This document shows, piece after piece, positions 8,944-16,455 of a stretch of 37,753 nucleotides of DNA. Positions within the stretch are counted from its first letter, which is position 1; each line of letters begins with the position of its first letter. Position numbers and translations under genes: made by a program. Source of the stretch: Dokdonella sp. GTDB lineage: Bacteria; Pseudomonadota; Gammaproteobacteria; Xanthomonadales; Rhodanobacteraceae. Where the stretch lies: contig NZ_JAHCAQ010000023.1 in the NCBI RefSeq assembly GCF_019634845.1, positions 1 to 37,753 of the forward strand, written 5' to 3'. The notes under the pieces were generated by a model. The model had not been told where the DNA came from and did not search any database. It saw only the letters and a list, made by a program, of their open reading frames with translations.

Positions 8944-9707
8944 CGACACCCCATTGGCCGCGTGGACGCTGGCAGGACAGCGGCGGCGAAGCATTCTGGC
9001 TGTGGTTCGTGTTCGGCGATTTCGCCGCCGACCTGCGCATCGACGCCCAGCGCTACCGCACCGGGCCGCCACCGACCGGCGTCGAAGCCGTGCGCTACCG
9101 CAACGCCGCGCTCGCGCAGTGGGACGGCTATCCGCTGGCCGGCACGCTCGGCGCGATCTTCGAGGAGGAAAACCCGCGCCTGCTCGATGCCGCGCGCAAA
9201 TCCACCGAGTGCTGGATGCTGCGCGGCAGCCTGCGCGACCCAGCCGATCTCGACGGCCTGCGCAACATGATCGGCACCATCAGCGCGCTGTGTGACCAGG
9301 GTGCGGTGGCCGTGGTCGATCCGCAGATGCTGTCGCTGTTTGCAGCGGACGAATGGCAGCGGCGCTACTTTGCCCGCGACGCTTTCCATGCGCGCGACCA
9401 CGTGCTGATCCTCGCCGACACCGACCCCGCCGATGCCTCGCGCATGCGCGTGCACACGCGCGGCCTGCGCAAGTTCGCCCGCGCCGACCTCGACATCCGC
9501 AACGTGCCGCCGGCGCTGACCCAGCACGCCGGCGAGCTGGCGCAGGGCTTCGTCGAGTTTCAGTGCGACGGCGGCGTGGTCGCCGATGGTCACGCGGTGG
9601 CGCTCGGTGACGACGGCCAGCAGCTCGTGGCCACGCTCATCGACGATGCCGGCGATGCCGATTTCAACAACCGTCACCTGCGCCTGCGCTGGCCCGAGCG
9701 GGACTGA
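8940..9707 (+). CDS. Conserved hypothetical protein, translationally coupled to tdk
   Basis: I do not recognise this 255-residue protein with confidence. It has no signal peptide or membrane segment and looks like a soluble, acidic alpha/beta protein. Distinct blocks are [18 protein letters not shown] (about 75-92), [20 protein letters not shown] (about 120-140), [20 protein letters not shown] (about 170-189), and the end [14 protein letters not shown]. The [10 protein letters not shown] and HTRGLRKF blocks recall DUF4261-type proteins, but this is only an impression. Its ATG overlaps the tdk TGA as ATGA, so it is made from the same message. Codon use matches its neighbours. Confidence 0.75.
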   Translation: MTTPHWPRGRWQDSGGEAFWLWFVFGDFAADLRIDAQRYRTGPPPTGVEAVRYRNAALAQWDGYPLAGTLGAIFEEENPRLLDAARKSTECWMLRGSLRDPADLDGLRNMIGTISALCDQGAVAVVDPQMLSLFAADEWQRRYFARDAFHARDHVLILADTDPADASRMRVHTRGLRKFARADLDIRNVPPALTQHAGELAQGFVEFQCDGGVVADGHAVALGDDGQQLVATLIDDAGDADFNNRHLRLRWPERD

Positions 9708-9779
9708 CTGGACTCACGGCCGCTCAGGTCGGGTAGGCTTGGCGTCCACTCGCCCATTCGCCCACCGGCCGGAGAACCC

Positions 9780-12008
9780 ATGCGTGCGCTGCTGTTGCTT
9801 GCCGTCCTGTCCTGGAGCTGCGCCGTGGCTGCCGAACGCCTGACCATCGAACGCATGTTCGGCGATCCGGACCTGGCCGGACCGAGTCCGCGCGCACTCA
9901 AGATCGCGCCCGATGGTCGCCATGTGGCGTTCCTGCGCGGGCGCGACGACGACCAGAACCAACTCGACCTGTGGCTGCACGAGGTGCGCAGCGGCAAGGC
10001 CCATCGACTCGTCGACTCGCGCGCGCTCGGCGGCGAACACGAACTGTCCGACGCCGAGAAGGCGCGCCGCGAGCGGGCGCGGATCGCCGCCAGCAAGGGC
10101 ATCGTCAGCTACCTGTGGTCGCCCGACGGCAAGCGCCTGCTGTTCACGCTCGACGAACGGCTGTGGCTGTACGACCTGACCGCCCCGCGCGACAAGGCGC
10201 TGCGCGCGCTGACCGAGCGCGGGCGCGAGGTGGCCGATCCCAAGGTGTCGCCGCGCGGCGGCTTCGTCAGCTACGTGAGCGGGCAGAACCTGCACCTGAT
10301 CGATCTGCGCAGCGGCCAGTCGACCCAGCTCACCCACGATGGCGGCGGCACGATCCACAACGGCGAGGCCGAATTCGTCGCACAGGAGGAAATGGACCGC
10401 CACACCGGCTACTGGTGGGCGCCCGACGACAGCGCGCTCGCGTTCGAGCGCTACGACGAGTCGGGCGTGGACGAGGTCGAGCGCAGCGAGATCTACGCCG
10501 ACCACAGCGCCACGCTGCGCCAGCGCTACCCGGCCGCCGGTCGCGCCAACGTGGCGGTGCGCTTGGGTGTGGTGGGCAGCGACGGCCGCGCCACGCATTG
10601 GCTCGACCTCGGGCCTGACCCCGACATCTACCTCGCCCGCGTGAACTGGTTGCCCGATGGCAAGCGCGTTGCGTTCCAGCGCCAAAGCCGCAACCAGCGT
10701 CGCCTCGATCTCGTGGTCGCCGCTGCCGACGGCAGCAGCGCCGACAACGTGCTGACCGAGACCAGCACCACCTGGATCAACCTGCACGACGACCTGCGCT
10801 TCCTGCGCGGCGAGGATGCGCTGCTGTGGGCGTCCGAGCGCAGCGGCTACAAGCAACTGTACGTGTTCGGTCTCGACGGGACGTTGCGGCGCCAGTTGAC
10901 GCAGGGCCCGCACGACGTCGACAAGCTGCTCGCGCTCGACGAAAAGCACGGCCTGGCCTACTTCGCGGCCGGGCGCGAGGATCCGCTGCAGGTGCAGGTC
11001 TACGCGGTGCGCCTCGACGGCAGCGACGCGGCGACACCGCGCCGCCTCAGTGAGGGCGAGGGCATCCATGACGCCGTGTTCGGCGATGATGCGCGGATAT
11101 GGATCGACACCTGGTCCAGTCCGACCACGCCGCCGCAAGTGTCGCTGCGCAAGGCCGATGGCACGCGCCTGGCCTGGATCGAGCGCAACGAGCTCAAGGC
11201 CGGCCACCCGTTCTGGCCCTACCGCAGCGACTTCATCGCGCCGCGCTTCGGCACGCTCAAGGGCGAGAGCGGCGAGGATCTTCACTACCGTCTGCACCAG
11301 CCCGCGGGTTTCGACCCGGCCCGCAAGTATCCGGTGTTCATGACCTACTACGGCGGCCCCGGCAGCCAGTTCGTGCGCAAGAACTGGGGCAACTACTTCG
11401 AGCAGTACATGGCGCAGCGCGGCTATGTGGTGTTCGCGCTCGACAACCGCGGCTCGCCGCGCCGCGGCCGGCACTTCGCCGATGCGATCTTCGGCCAGCT
11501 CGGCAACGCCGAGCTCGCCGACCAGCTCACCGGCGTGGCCTGGCTCAAGGCGCAGCCGTGGGTCGATGGCGACCACATCGGCATCTTCGGCTGGAGCTAC
11601 GGCGGCTACCAGACACTGATGCTGCTGGCCAAGGCCGGATCGCAGTTCGCGGCCGGCGTGGCGGTCGCGCCGGTGACCGACTGGCGGCTGTATGACACGC
11701 ACTACACCGAGCGCTACCTCGATACGCCGCAGGCCAACGCCGCAGGCTACGAGCAGTCCGGCGTCCTGCACTGGCTCGCCGGCATCGAATCCGACAAGTT
11801 GCTGCTCGTGCACGGCATGGCCGACGATAACGTGCTGTTCGCCAATTCGACCCAGCTCATGGCGGCGTTGCAGAACAAGGGCGTGCAGTTCCGCCTCATG
11901 GCTTATCCCGGCGCCAAGCATGGCCTGTCGACGCCGGCGCTGCGCAAGCATGTGTACACGCTGATCGCGGCCTACTTCGACGACAAGCTCAAGCCCGCCG
12001 CGCGCTGA
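9780..12008 (+). CDS. S9 family (dipeptidyl-peptidase IV-type) serine peptidase
   Basis: A 742-residue exported peptidase. Residues 1-18 are a signal peptide (MRALLLLAVLSWSCAVAA), residues about 40-480 form the DPP IV N-terminal beta-propeller, and the rest is the alpha/beta hydrolase domain. The catalytic triad is visible as Ser606 (GWSYGGY), Asp682 (HGMADDNV) and His714 (GAKHGL). The double-Glu motif that binds the substrate N terminus in DPP IV is present as E203-E204 (FVAQEEMDR). A dipeptidyl-peptidase cleaving after Xaa-Pro or Xaa-Ala in the periplasm is therefore likely, feeding peptide scavenging as in Xanthomonadales. A ggag lies about 8 nt before the ATG, and a TAGGCT -10-like box sits at 9734-9739, suggesting its own promoter. 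Confidence 0.94.
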   Translation: MRALLLLAVLSWSCAVAAERLTIERMFGDPDLAGPSPRALKIAPDGRHVAFLRGRDDDQNQLDLWLHEVRSGKAHRLVDSRALGGEHELSDAEKARRERARIAASKGIVSYLWSPDGKRLLFTLDERLWLYDLTAPRDKALRALTERGREVADPKVSPRGGFVSYVSGQNLHLIDLRSGQSTQLTHDGGGTIHNGEAEFVAQEEMDRHTGYWWAPDDSALAFERYDESGVDEVERSEIYADHSATLRQRYPAAGRANVAVRLGVVGSDGRATHWLDLGPDPDIYLARVNWLPDGKRVAFQRQSRNQRRLDLVVAAADGSSADNVLTETSTTWINLHDDLRFLRGEDALLWASERSGYKQLYVFGLDGTLRRQLTQGPHDVDKLLALDEKHGLAYFAAGREDPLQVQVYAVRLDGSDAATPRRLSEGEGIHDAVFGDDARIWIDTWSSPTTPPQVSLRKADGTRLAWIERNELKAGHPFWPYRSDFIAPRFGTLKGESGEDLHYRLHQPAGFDPARKYPVFMTYYGGPGSQFVRKNWGNYFEQYMAQRGYVVFALDNRGSPRRGRHFADAIFGQLGNAELADQLTGVAWLKAQPWVDGDHIGIFGWSYGGYQTLMLLAKAGSQFAAGVAVAPVTDWRLYDTHYTERYLDTPQANAAGYEQSGVLHWLAGIESDKLLLVHGMADDNVLFANSTQLMAALQNKGVQFRLMAYPGAKHGLSTPALRKHVYTLIAAYFDDKLKPAAR

Positions 12009-12098
12009 GTGCGGCCCGCGGATGCCGCGCAGCACCGGTGCTTGCGGTGCGCGCCCGCATGGCCCAGCCTAGGCGTCACCGTTGCCCGGGGAGCCGCC

Positions 12099-12530
12099 AT
12101 GCCGCTGCGCGAACACTGGATGATCTATGCGCTGGGTTCGGCGCTGTTTGCGGCGCTGACCGCATTGTTCGGCAAGCTCGGCGTGGCGGGCATTCCATCC
12201 AACCTCGCCACCTTCATCCGCACCGTGGTCGTGCTGGGCGTCACCGCGGCCATCATCGCCTGGCGCAACGAGTGGCGCGCGCCGGCCAGCATCGAGGCGC
12301 GCACCTGGCTGTTCCTCGTGCTGTCGGGCATCGCCACCGGCTTGTCGTGGCTGTGCTACTACCGGGCGCTGCAGCTTGGCCCGGTGAGCAAGGTCGCGCC
12401 GATCGACAAGCTCAGCGTCGCGCTCGCGATCGTGCTAGGCGTGGTGTTCCTCGGCGAGAGCTTGAGCTGGCCCGTGGCGATCGGCGGCGGTCTCATCGTG
12501 CTCGGCTCGATCGTGATGATCGTGTTCTGA
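12099..12530 (+). CDS. Small EamA-domain membrane protein (DMT superfamily)
   Basis: A 143-residue inner-membrane protein with about five hydrophobic segments and a single EamA unit. It starts WMIYALGSALFAALTALFGKLGV, has the conserved CYYRALQLGPVSKVAPIDKLS block of the family (in full-length members this is YxxAL...V), and ends LIVLGSIVMIVF. Most DMT transporters have two EamA repeats in tandem; single-domain forms of this length occur widely and probably dimerise. The substrate is unknown. ggggag lies 5 nt before ATG 12099; the upstream in-frame ATG at 12009 would add a non-family leader. It may be co-transcribed with the S9 peptidase gene 90 bp upstream. Confidence 0.85.
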   Translation: MPLREHWMIYALGSALFAALTALFGKLGVAGIPSNLATFIRTVVVLGVTAAIIAWRNEWRAPASIEARTWLFLVLSGIATGLSWLCYYRALQLGPVSKVAPIDKLSVALAIVLGVVFLGESLSWPVAIGGGLIVLGSIVMIVF

Positions 12531-12558
12531 GCCCTGGCGGGCCGGCGCGCGCGTCGGC

Positions 12559-13416
12559 TCAGAACCTGCCGGCCTGATAGTCGCGGATCGCCTCGACGAT
12601 TTGCTCGGGCGTGTTCATCACGAACGGGCCGTACCGCGCGACCGGCTCATTGAGCGGCTGGCCGGCGACGAGGATGAAGCGCGCACCGTGCGCGCCGGCG
12701 GCGAACTCGACGGCAGTGCCGCTGCGCTCGAACACGGCCAGCTCGCCGCTGGCCAGGGTGCGCGCCGCGTCGCCCCCACCGAACGTCGCCGCGCCCTCGA
12801 ACACGTAGGCAAACGCGGTGTGACCCTCGGACAGCGGCGCCGCGCCGCGCGCGTGTGGCGCCAGCTCGATGTCGAGGTACAGCGGCGCGATGGCGATGCC
12901 ATTGACGGGACCAACGGCGTCACCGTAGCGCCCGGCCAGCACGCGCACGCGCACGCCGTCACCGGCGTCGACCCGCACGATGCGTTCGGCGGCGATGTCC
13001 TGATAACGCGGCGCGATCATCTTGTCGCTCGCCGGCAGGTTCACCCACAACTGGAAGCCGGCCATGCGGCCGTGTTCCTGTTCGGGCATCTCCGAATGCA
13101 CGATGCCACGCCCGGCCGTCATCCACTGCACGCTGCCGGCCTCGAGCAGGCCCGAGTTGCCGTGGTTGTCGCGGTGGCGCATGCGCCCTTCGAGCATGTA
13201 GGTGACGGTCTCGAAACCGCGATGCGGATGATCGGGAAACCCCGCGAGGTAGTCGACTGCCTCGTCGGCACCGAACGCGTCGAGCAGCAGGAACGGGTCG
13301 AGCATGTCGAGATCCGGCTGGCCGATGACGCGCGTGAGCTTGACGCCCGCGCCGTCGGCAGTGGCGATGCCGCGCATGACGCGTGCCACGCGGCGACTGG
13401 CGGTAACGGTGCTCAT
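12559..13416 (-). CDS. Pirin family protein
   Basis: A 285-residue bicupin. The N-terminal cupin carries the metal ligands of pirins: His63 and His65 (DHPHRGFETVTY), His107 and Glu109 (GRGIVHSEMPE). The C-terminal half has the usual EGHTAFAYVFEGAATFG strand pair and the ending YGPFVMNTPEQIVEAIRDYQ. Bacterial pirins include quercetin 2,3-dioxygenases and redox-sensing regulators; the sequence does not tell which. The start at 13416 has ggag 12 nt upstream and matches the usual pirin N terminus; an upstream in-frame start at 13551 would add an Arg/His-rich leader. It is 155 bp downstream of the UPF0149 gene, so an own promoter is possible but not visible. Confidence 0.9.
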   Translation of the reverse strand: MSTVTASRRVARVMRGIATADGAGVKLTRVIGQPDLDMLDPFLLLDAFGADEAVDYLAGFPDHPHRGFETVTYMLEGRMRHRDNHGNSGLLEAGSVQWMTAGRGIVHSEMPEQEHGRMAGFQLWVNLPASDKMIAPRYQDIAAERIVRVDAGDGVRVRVLAGRYGDAVGPVNGIAIAPLYLDIELAPHARGAAPLSEGHTAFAYVFEGAATFGGGDAARTLASGELAVFERSGTAVEFAAGAHGARFILVAGQPLNEPVARYGPFVMNTPEQIVEAIRDYQAGRF

Positions 13417-13571
13417 GAATGCAACTCCGTGGTGGCTGATGCGCGCAACATGGACGTCGCCATCGAGGCGCACAAGCCGCGCGCGGTGAACACTGCGTTG
13501 CCGCGCTGCGTGACGGCGCGGCGGCGGCGTGCGGTCGGCAGCGGACCGCACGCGCCTGTCTGGCGGCAGGC

Positions 13572-14228
13572 TCAGTGCACCCAGCGGCCGCCGCGACGCC
13601 GTGGCGGCGTCCGCGCGCCCGCGTCGTGGCGCGCGAAGTCACCGTCCTCGAGCGGATGCGTGCGCCAGTACTCGGCCACCGCACCGACGGCATCGGGGAT
13701 CTGCGCAAGGCATTCGTCGTAGTCTTCCTCGCCCAGCGGAGCGAAGTCGCCGTCGCTTTCGAACACGCCATCGTCGATCGCCAGCGCGATGATCGGCGAC
13801 AACAGTTCCATGAGCTGGGCATCGTGGCCCAGGCGCCCTTCCCACGACGGCGCGCGCAGGTCGATGCCGCGCGAGAAGCCTTCGCACCAGCCGCGCGCGG
13901 TGAACACGGGCGGCGCACCGTCCTCGACGTCGAGTTCGCCGAGGATCGGCTCGTAGCTGCCGGTCTCGAGCTCGGGTGCGATGGCATCGTTGAGTCGCGC
14001 CAGCAAGGTCAGCACGCGCTCGCCCTCCTCGGCGTCGCTGAACGGCGCGTGGAGGATCTCGGGCAGCCACTCCTCGGGCTTGGCCGGTGCCGGGCCGATC
14101 GCCAGCGCGGTCAGAAAGCCATGCACGCCGTCGAGCAGCATGTCCTCGTCACCGGCATGGGCGCGCAGGAAATGGTCGAGCTCCTCGAGTTCCGAGTCGT
14201 CGGGAGAAGCGAGCCAGTCAGATGCCAT
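13572..14228 (-). CDS. UPF0149 (YecA/YgfB) family protein
   Basis: A 218-residue acidic soluble protein. The family blocks are ELEELDHFLRAHAGDEDMLLDGVHGFLTALAIGP at the start, then PEEWLPEIL, RGWCEGFSRGIDL and the helical C-terminal part ELLSPIIALAID, with a positively charged tail RTPPRRRGGRW. UPF0149 proteins have no settled function; some carry a SEC-C zinc motif at the C terminus, and none is visible here. The gene overlaps the 3' end of xthA by 11 nt (14218-14228), which implies translational coupling. No independent ribosome binding site is evident apart from sequences within xthA. Confidence 0.85.
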   Translation of the reverse strand: MASDWLASPDDSELEELDHFLRAHAGDEDMLLDGVHGFLTALAIGPAPAKPEEWLPEILHAPFSDAEEGERVLTLLARLNDAIAPELETGSYEPILGELDVEDGAPPVFTARGWCEGFSRGIDLRAPSWEGRLGHDAQLMELLSPIIALAIDDGVFESDGDFAPLGEEDYDECLAQIPDAVGAVAEYWRTHPLEDGDFARHDAGARTPPRRRGGRWVH

Positions 14229-14991
14229 CGTCGATGTCCAGCAAGGCGGGGGTATGGTCGGAAGCGCGTTCCCAGCCGCGCGGTTCGCGGTCGATGCCGG
14301 CCGCGCGACAGCGTAAACGTAGCGCCTCCGACACCAGAATCAAGTCGATCCGCAGACCCAGGTTGCGGCGGAACGCGGCCTGGCGGTAGTCCCACCACGA
14401 ATAGTGCCCGCCGTCGGCATGGAACAGGCGGAAGCTGTCGACCAAGCCGATCGCGAGCAGGCGCGCCAGCGCCTCGCGCTCGGGCGTCGAACACAGGATC
14501 TGCTCGTGCCAGGCCTGCGGATCGTGCACGTCGCGGTCATCGGGTGCGATGTTGAAATCGCCCAGCACCACGAGGCGCGGATGGCGGCGCAATTCCTCGC
14601 CGAGCCAGGCCGTGACGCGCGCGAGCCAATCGAGCTTGTAGGCGAACTTGTCGCTGCCGACGGCCTGGCCGTTGACGACATAGAGGTTGACGATGCGCAC
14701 GCCGTCGACCGTGGCCGCGAGCACGCGCCGCTGCGGATCGTCGAAGCCGGGAATGCCCGCCTGCACGTCGACCGGCTCACTGCGCGCGAGGATCGCCACC
14801 CCGTTGTAGGTCTTCTGGCCCGAGAACACGCAGCGATAGCCCGCCGCCGCCAGCTCGGCCACCGGGAAGCGGGCGTCCTCGAGCTTGGTCTCCTGCAGCG
14901 CCAGCACATCGGGCCGCGCCTGCGCACACCACTGCTCGACATGCGGCAGGCGCACCTTGAGCGAGTTGACGTTCCAACTGGCGATTTTCAT
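14218..14991 (-). CDS. xthA: Exodeoxyribonuclease III
   Basis: A 257-residue Mg2+-dependent AP endonuclease/3'-5' exonuclease of base-excision repair. The metal and catalytic residues of the EEP fold are present: Asn7 (SWNVNS), Glu34 (LQETK), the NLYVVNG block, Asp145 and Asn147 (LGDFNIAP), and Asp245-His246 (SDHTPAL). The PDDRDVHDP segment is also typical of the bacterial XthA subgroup. The start MKIASWNVNS is the canonical N terminus. The upstream leader runs into the low-GC gap from 14992. A tatct hexamer lies close upstream of the ATG, but no clear Shine-Dalgarno is seen, so initiation may be weak or leaderless. Confidence 0.94.
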   Translation of the reverse strand: MKIASWNVNSLKVRLPHVEQWCAQARPDVLALQETKLEDARFPVAELAAAGYRCVFSGQKTYNGVAILARSEPVDVQAGIPGFDDPQRRVLAATVDGVRIVNLYVVNGQAVGSDKFAYKLDWLARVTAWLGEELRRHPRLVVLGDFNIAPDDRDVHDPQAWHEQILCSTPEREALARLLAIGLVDSFRLFHADGGHYSWWDYRQAAFRRNLGLRIDLILVSEALRLRCRAAGIDREPRGWERASDHTPALLDIDDGI

Positions 14992-15605
14992 GTGCGAGAT
15001 ATCAACTTGCTTCTATTGGAGTCCATGTCAGGAAGCTGGTTCAGATACCCCCGCCAATACCCCCCGATCAATCCGGCAGCGCGAATATCCACAACGGACA
15101 ACGAAACCTGTCCACTTACATCTCGGCCCATGTGCATCCATCGTACTCCAAGCGACACCACCGCAGCCCCGGAGGGCGGACCGCATGACACCGAAGCACG
15201 CCAAGTCAAATGGAACCAAGATCCACACGTGGGTTGTCGATGACCTGACGGAGGCAGGTCGGTCCGTCTCTCAGCCTGGAGTTTCCCAAGCTCCGTGCTC
15301 GTCGATCGAGATGGACGGGCGCACCGCCCTCGCGTACTGCAGAGCCTGTGCGCGCGGCCCCATGTCGAGCAGCGACGGAAAGACATCGTACGGGTGCGCG
15401 CAACGGATTTGGCCAATGCCGGCATCGCGATCGAAGCGGCGGCCAGCGCTGACCAAGGTCACGACCACCGGGGCCGCGGTCGACACCTTCGGTTCCCTCT
15501 CCAATCCATCGTCGAGCACCGGCATCAATGCGGCGCCGCGTGCGGCGCGAGCGAGCGGCGCATCGCGGTACGCATCGACGCCGTTGCAAGCGCGTCCGCT
15601 GCGCT
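14992..15605. other. Gene-poor, lower-GC stretch
   Basis: This 614-bp gap is compositionally distinct. About the first 250 bp look visibly lower in GC than the rest of the window, with AT-rich clusters near 15000-15020 and 15090-15130. I find no tRNA or rRNA. The best coding candidate is the minus-strand frame 15271-15525, listed separately. The gap may be a decayed gene or an old insertion; no flanking duplication or inverted repeat was found. Confidence 0.45.
15271..15525 (-). CDS. Doubtful small ORF in the low-GC gap, possible gene remnant
   Basis: An 84-residue frame beginning MPVLDDGLEREPKV, with a hydrophobic stretch APVVVTLVSAG and the end ISIDEHGAWETPG. I recognise no family. In its favour, residue composition is protein-like rather than Arg/Ala-only as in shadow frames. 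Against it, about 22 percent of third positions are A or T, higher than the neighbours, there is no clear ribosome binding site, and the open frame continues upstream without an obvious start. It could be the 3' end of a decayed gene. Confidence 0.25.
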   Translation of the reverse strand: MPVLDDGLEREPKVSTAAPVVVTLVSAGRRFDRDAGIGQIRCAHPYDVFPSLLDMGPRAQALQYARAVRPSISIDEHGAWETPG

Positions 15606-15908
15606 TCAGGGCAGGCGGATACCGGACTTGATCACTACCTGGTGGGTCCCCGGCTCGCGCAACCACACATAGGCGATCGACGCATACGGCAGGCACAAGG
15701 TGTTGCGTGCGGAGCGACCACAGAAATGATCGCTGCCGACCGTGTCGACGCTCAGATCGAGTGGGCGGTCGGCCATGAGTTTGACGTGCTGGCCGCGCAG
15801 CGACGCGAACAGCGCCGCCAGGTCGGTGTAGCCGGGCGGCGGCGCGGGTTCCGCCGCGGCGGCGAGGCCGGCAAGACTGGCGAGCAGGACGATGGCGATC
15901 CGGTTCAT
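15606..15908 (-). CDS. Small secreted hypothetical protein
   Basis: A 100-residue protein with a clean signal peptide (MNRIAIVLLASLAGLAAAA), leaving a mature part of about 80 residues. The mature part contains a likely disulfide pair (DHFCGRSARNTLCLPY) and a beta-rich end (YVWLREPGTHQVVIKSGIRLP). I do not recognise the family. ATG 15908 is preferred over ATG 15920 because a ggag lies about 8 nt upstream of it and between the two. It is divergent from the MerR/copper ATPase operon, separated by the MerR-type operator, but nothing shows it is metal-regulated. Confidence 0.65.
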   Translation of the reverse strand: MNRIAIVLLASLAGLAAAAEPAPPPGYTDLAALFASLRGQHVKLMADRPLDLSVDTVGSDHFCGRSARNTLCLPYASIAYVWLREPGTHQVVIKSGIRLP

Positions 15909-15981
15909 GGCGGGCTCCACATGGGTCGTCGCACCGTAGCGCCGCGGCCACCGTGCGGCAACACGCCCGCTGACGGCAGCC

Positions 15982-16013
15982 TTGACTCTGGACCCGGCTC
16001 CAGGGTTTAGGCT
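15982..16013 (+). promoter_or_regulatory. MerR-family operator/promoter driving the regulator and ATPase genes
   Basis: A -35 TTGACT (15982-15987) and a -10 TAGGCT (16008-16013) are separated by 20 bp instead of 17. The spacer holds a dyad, actctgga (15985-15992) and tccagggt (15999-16006), with 6 bp between and 7 of 8 positions symmetric. The long spacer with a central dyad is the signature of MerR-activated promoters, and the arms match those of the E. coli zntA operator. Transcription would begin about 16020, some 25 nt before the regulator gene. Confidence 0.85.
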
Positions 16014-16044
16014 GTACGCCTGAACTTGTCGCCGGAGCCGCCTG

Positions 16045-16455
16045 ATGGCTGCCTACACGATCGGTGAAGTCGCGCGCCATGCCGGCGTCGGCGTCGACAC
16101 CGTGCGCTACTACGAACGACGCCAGTTGCTGCCACCGCCGGCGCGCCGGCTGTCGGGCTATCGCGAATACGACCACCACGACGTGCGCCGGCTGCGTTTC
16201 ATCCGCCGTGCCAAGGCGCTCGGCTTCGCACTCGATGACATCCGCGCCCTGCTCGACCTGTCGGCCGATCGCGAGCGTGGCGTGCATGGTCTGCGTGCGC
16301 GGGCGCAGGCGCGCCTGGCCGACGTCGAGGCGCGCATCGCCGAGCTGCAGAAGATGCGCCGCGGCCTGCGCAAGCTCGTGGCCGCCTGCCCCGGCGATGG
16401 CGCGCTCGACCACTGCCCGATACTCGCCGCGCTCGACGGCAAGGAGTCCACATGA
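16045..16455 (+). CDS. MerR family heavy-metal-responsive regulator
   Basis: A 136-residue dimeric activator. Residues 4-70 are the winged helix-turn-helix ([20 protein letters not shown]), residues about 80-112 the dimerisation helix ([19 protein letters not shown]), and the metal loop has Cys115 and Cys124 ([14 protein letters not shown]). Eight residues between the cysteines is ZntR-like spacing; CueR has seven. At the position that separates monovalent (Ser77 in CueR) from divalent (Cys79 in ZntR) sensors there is Val80, followed by His81. The gene lies behind its own operator, so it is probably autoregulated, and its stop overlaps the ATPase start (ATGA). The target ATPase is Cu(I)-type, which favours copper as the signal. 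Confidence 0.9.
   Translation: MAAYTIGEVARHAGVGVDTVRYYERRQLLPPPARRLSGYREYDHHDVRRLRFIRRAKALGFALDDIRALLDLSADRERGVHGLRARAQARLADVEARIAELQKMRRGLRKLVAACPGDGALDHCPILAALDGKEST

Noticed and set aside
9734-9739. Full promoter for the S9 peptidase
   Set aside because: The TAGGCT hexamer is a fair -10 for this group but no -35 lies at the right distance, so it is mentioned only in the gene entry.
9714-12035. Long open frame on the minus strand (about 773 codons)
   Set aside because: It is antisense to the S9 peptidase, which has a full catalytic triad and signal peptide; the minus product has no recognisable family.
12531-12558. Terminator between the EamA and pirin genes
   Set aside because: GC-rich, but no stable stem followed by T residues could be drawn.
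15040-15062. tRNA-like ggttcagatacc sequence
   Set aside because: It recalls a T-arm, but the stem does not pair and no acceptor or anticodon arm can be drawn.
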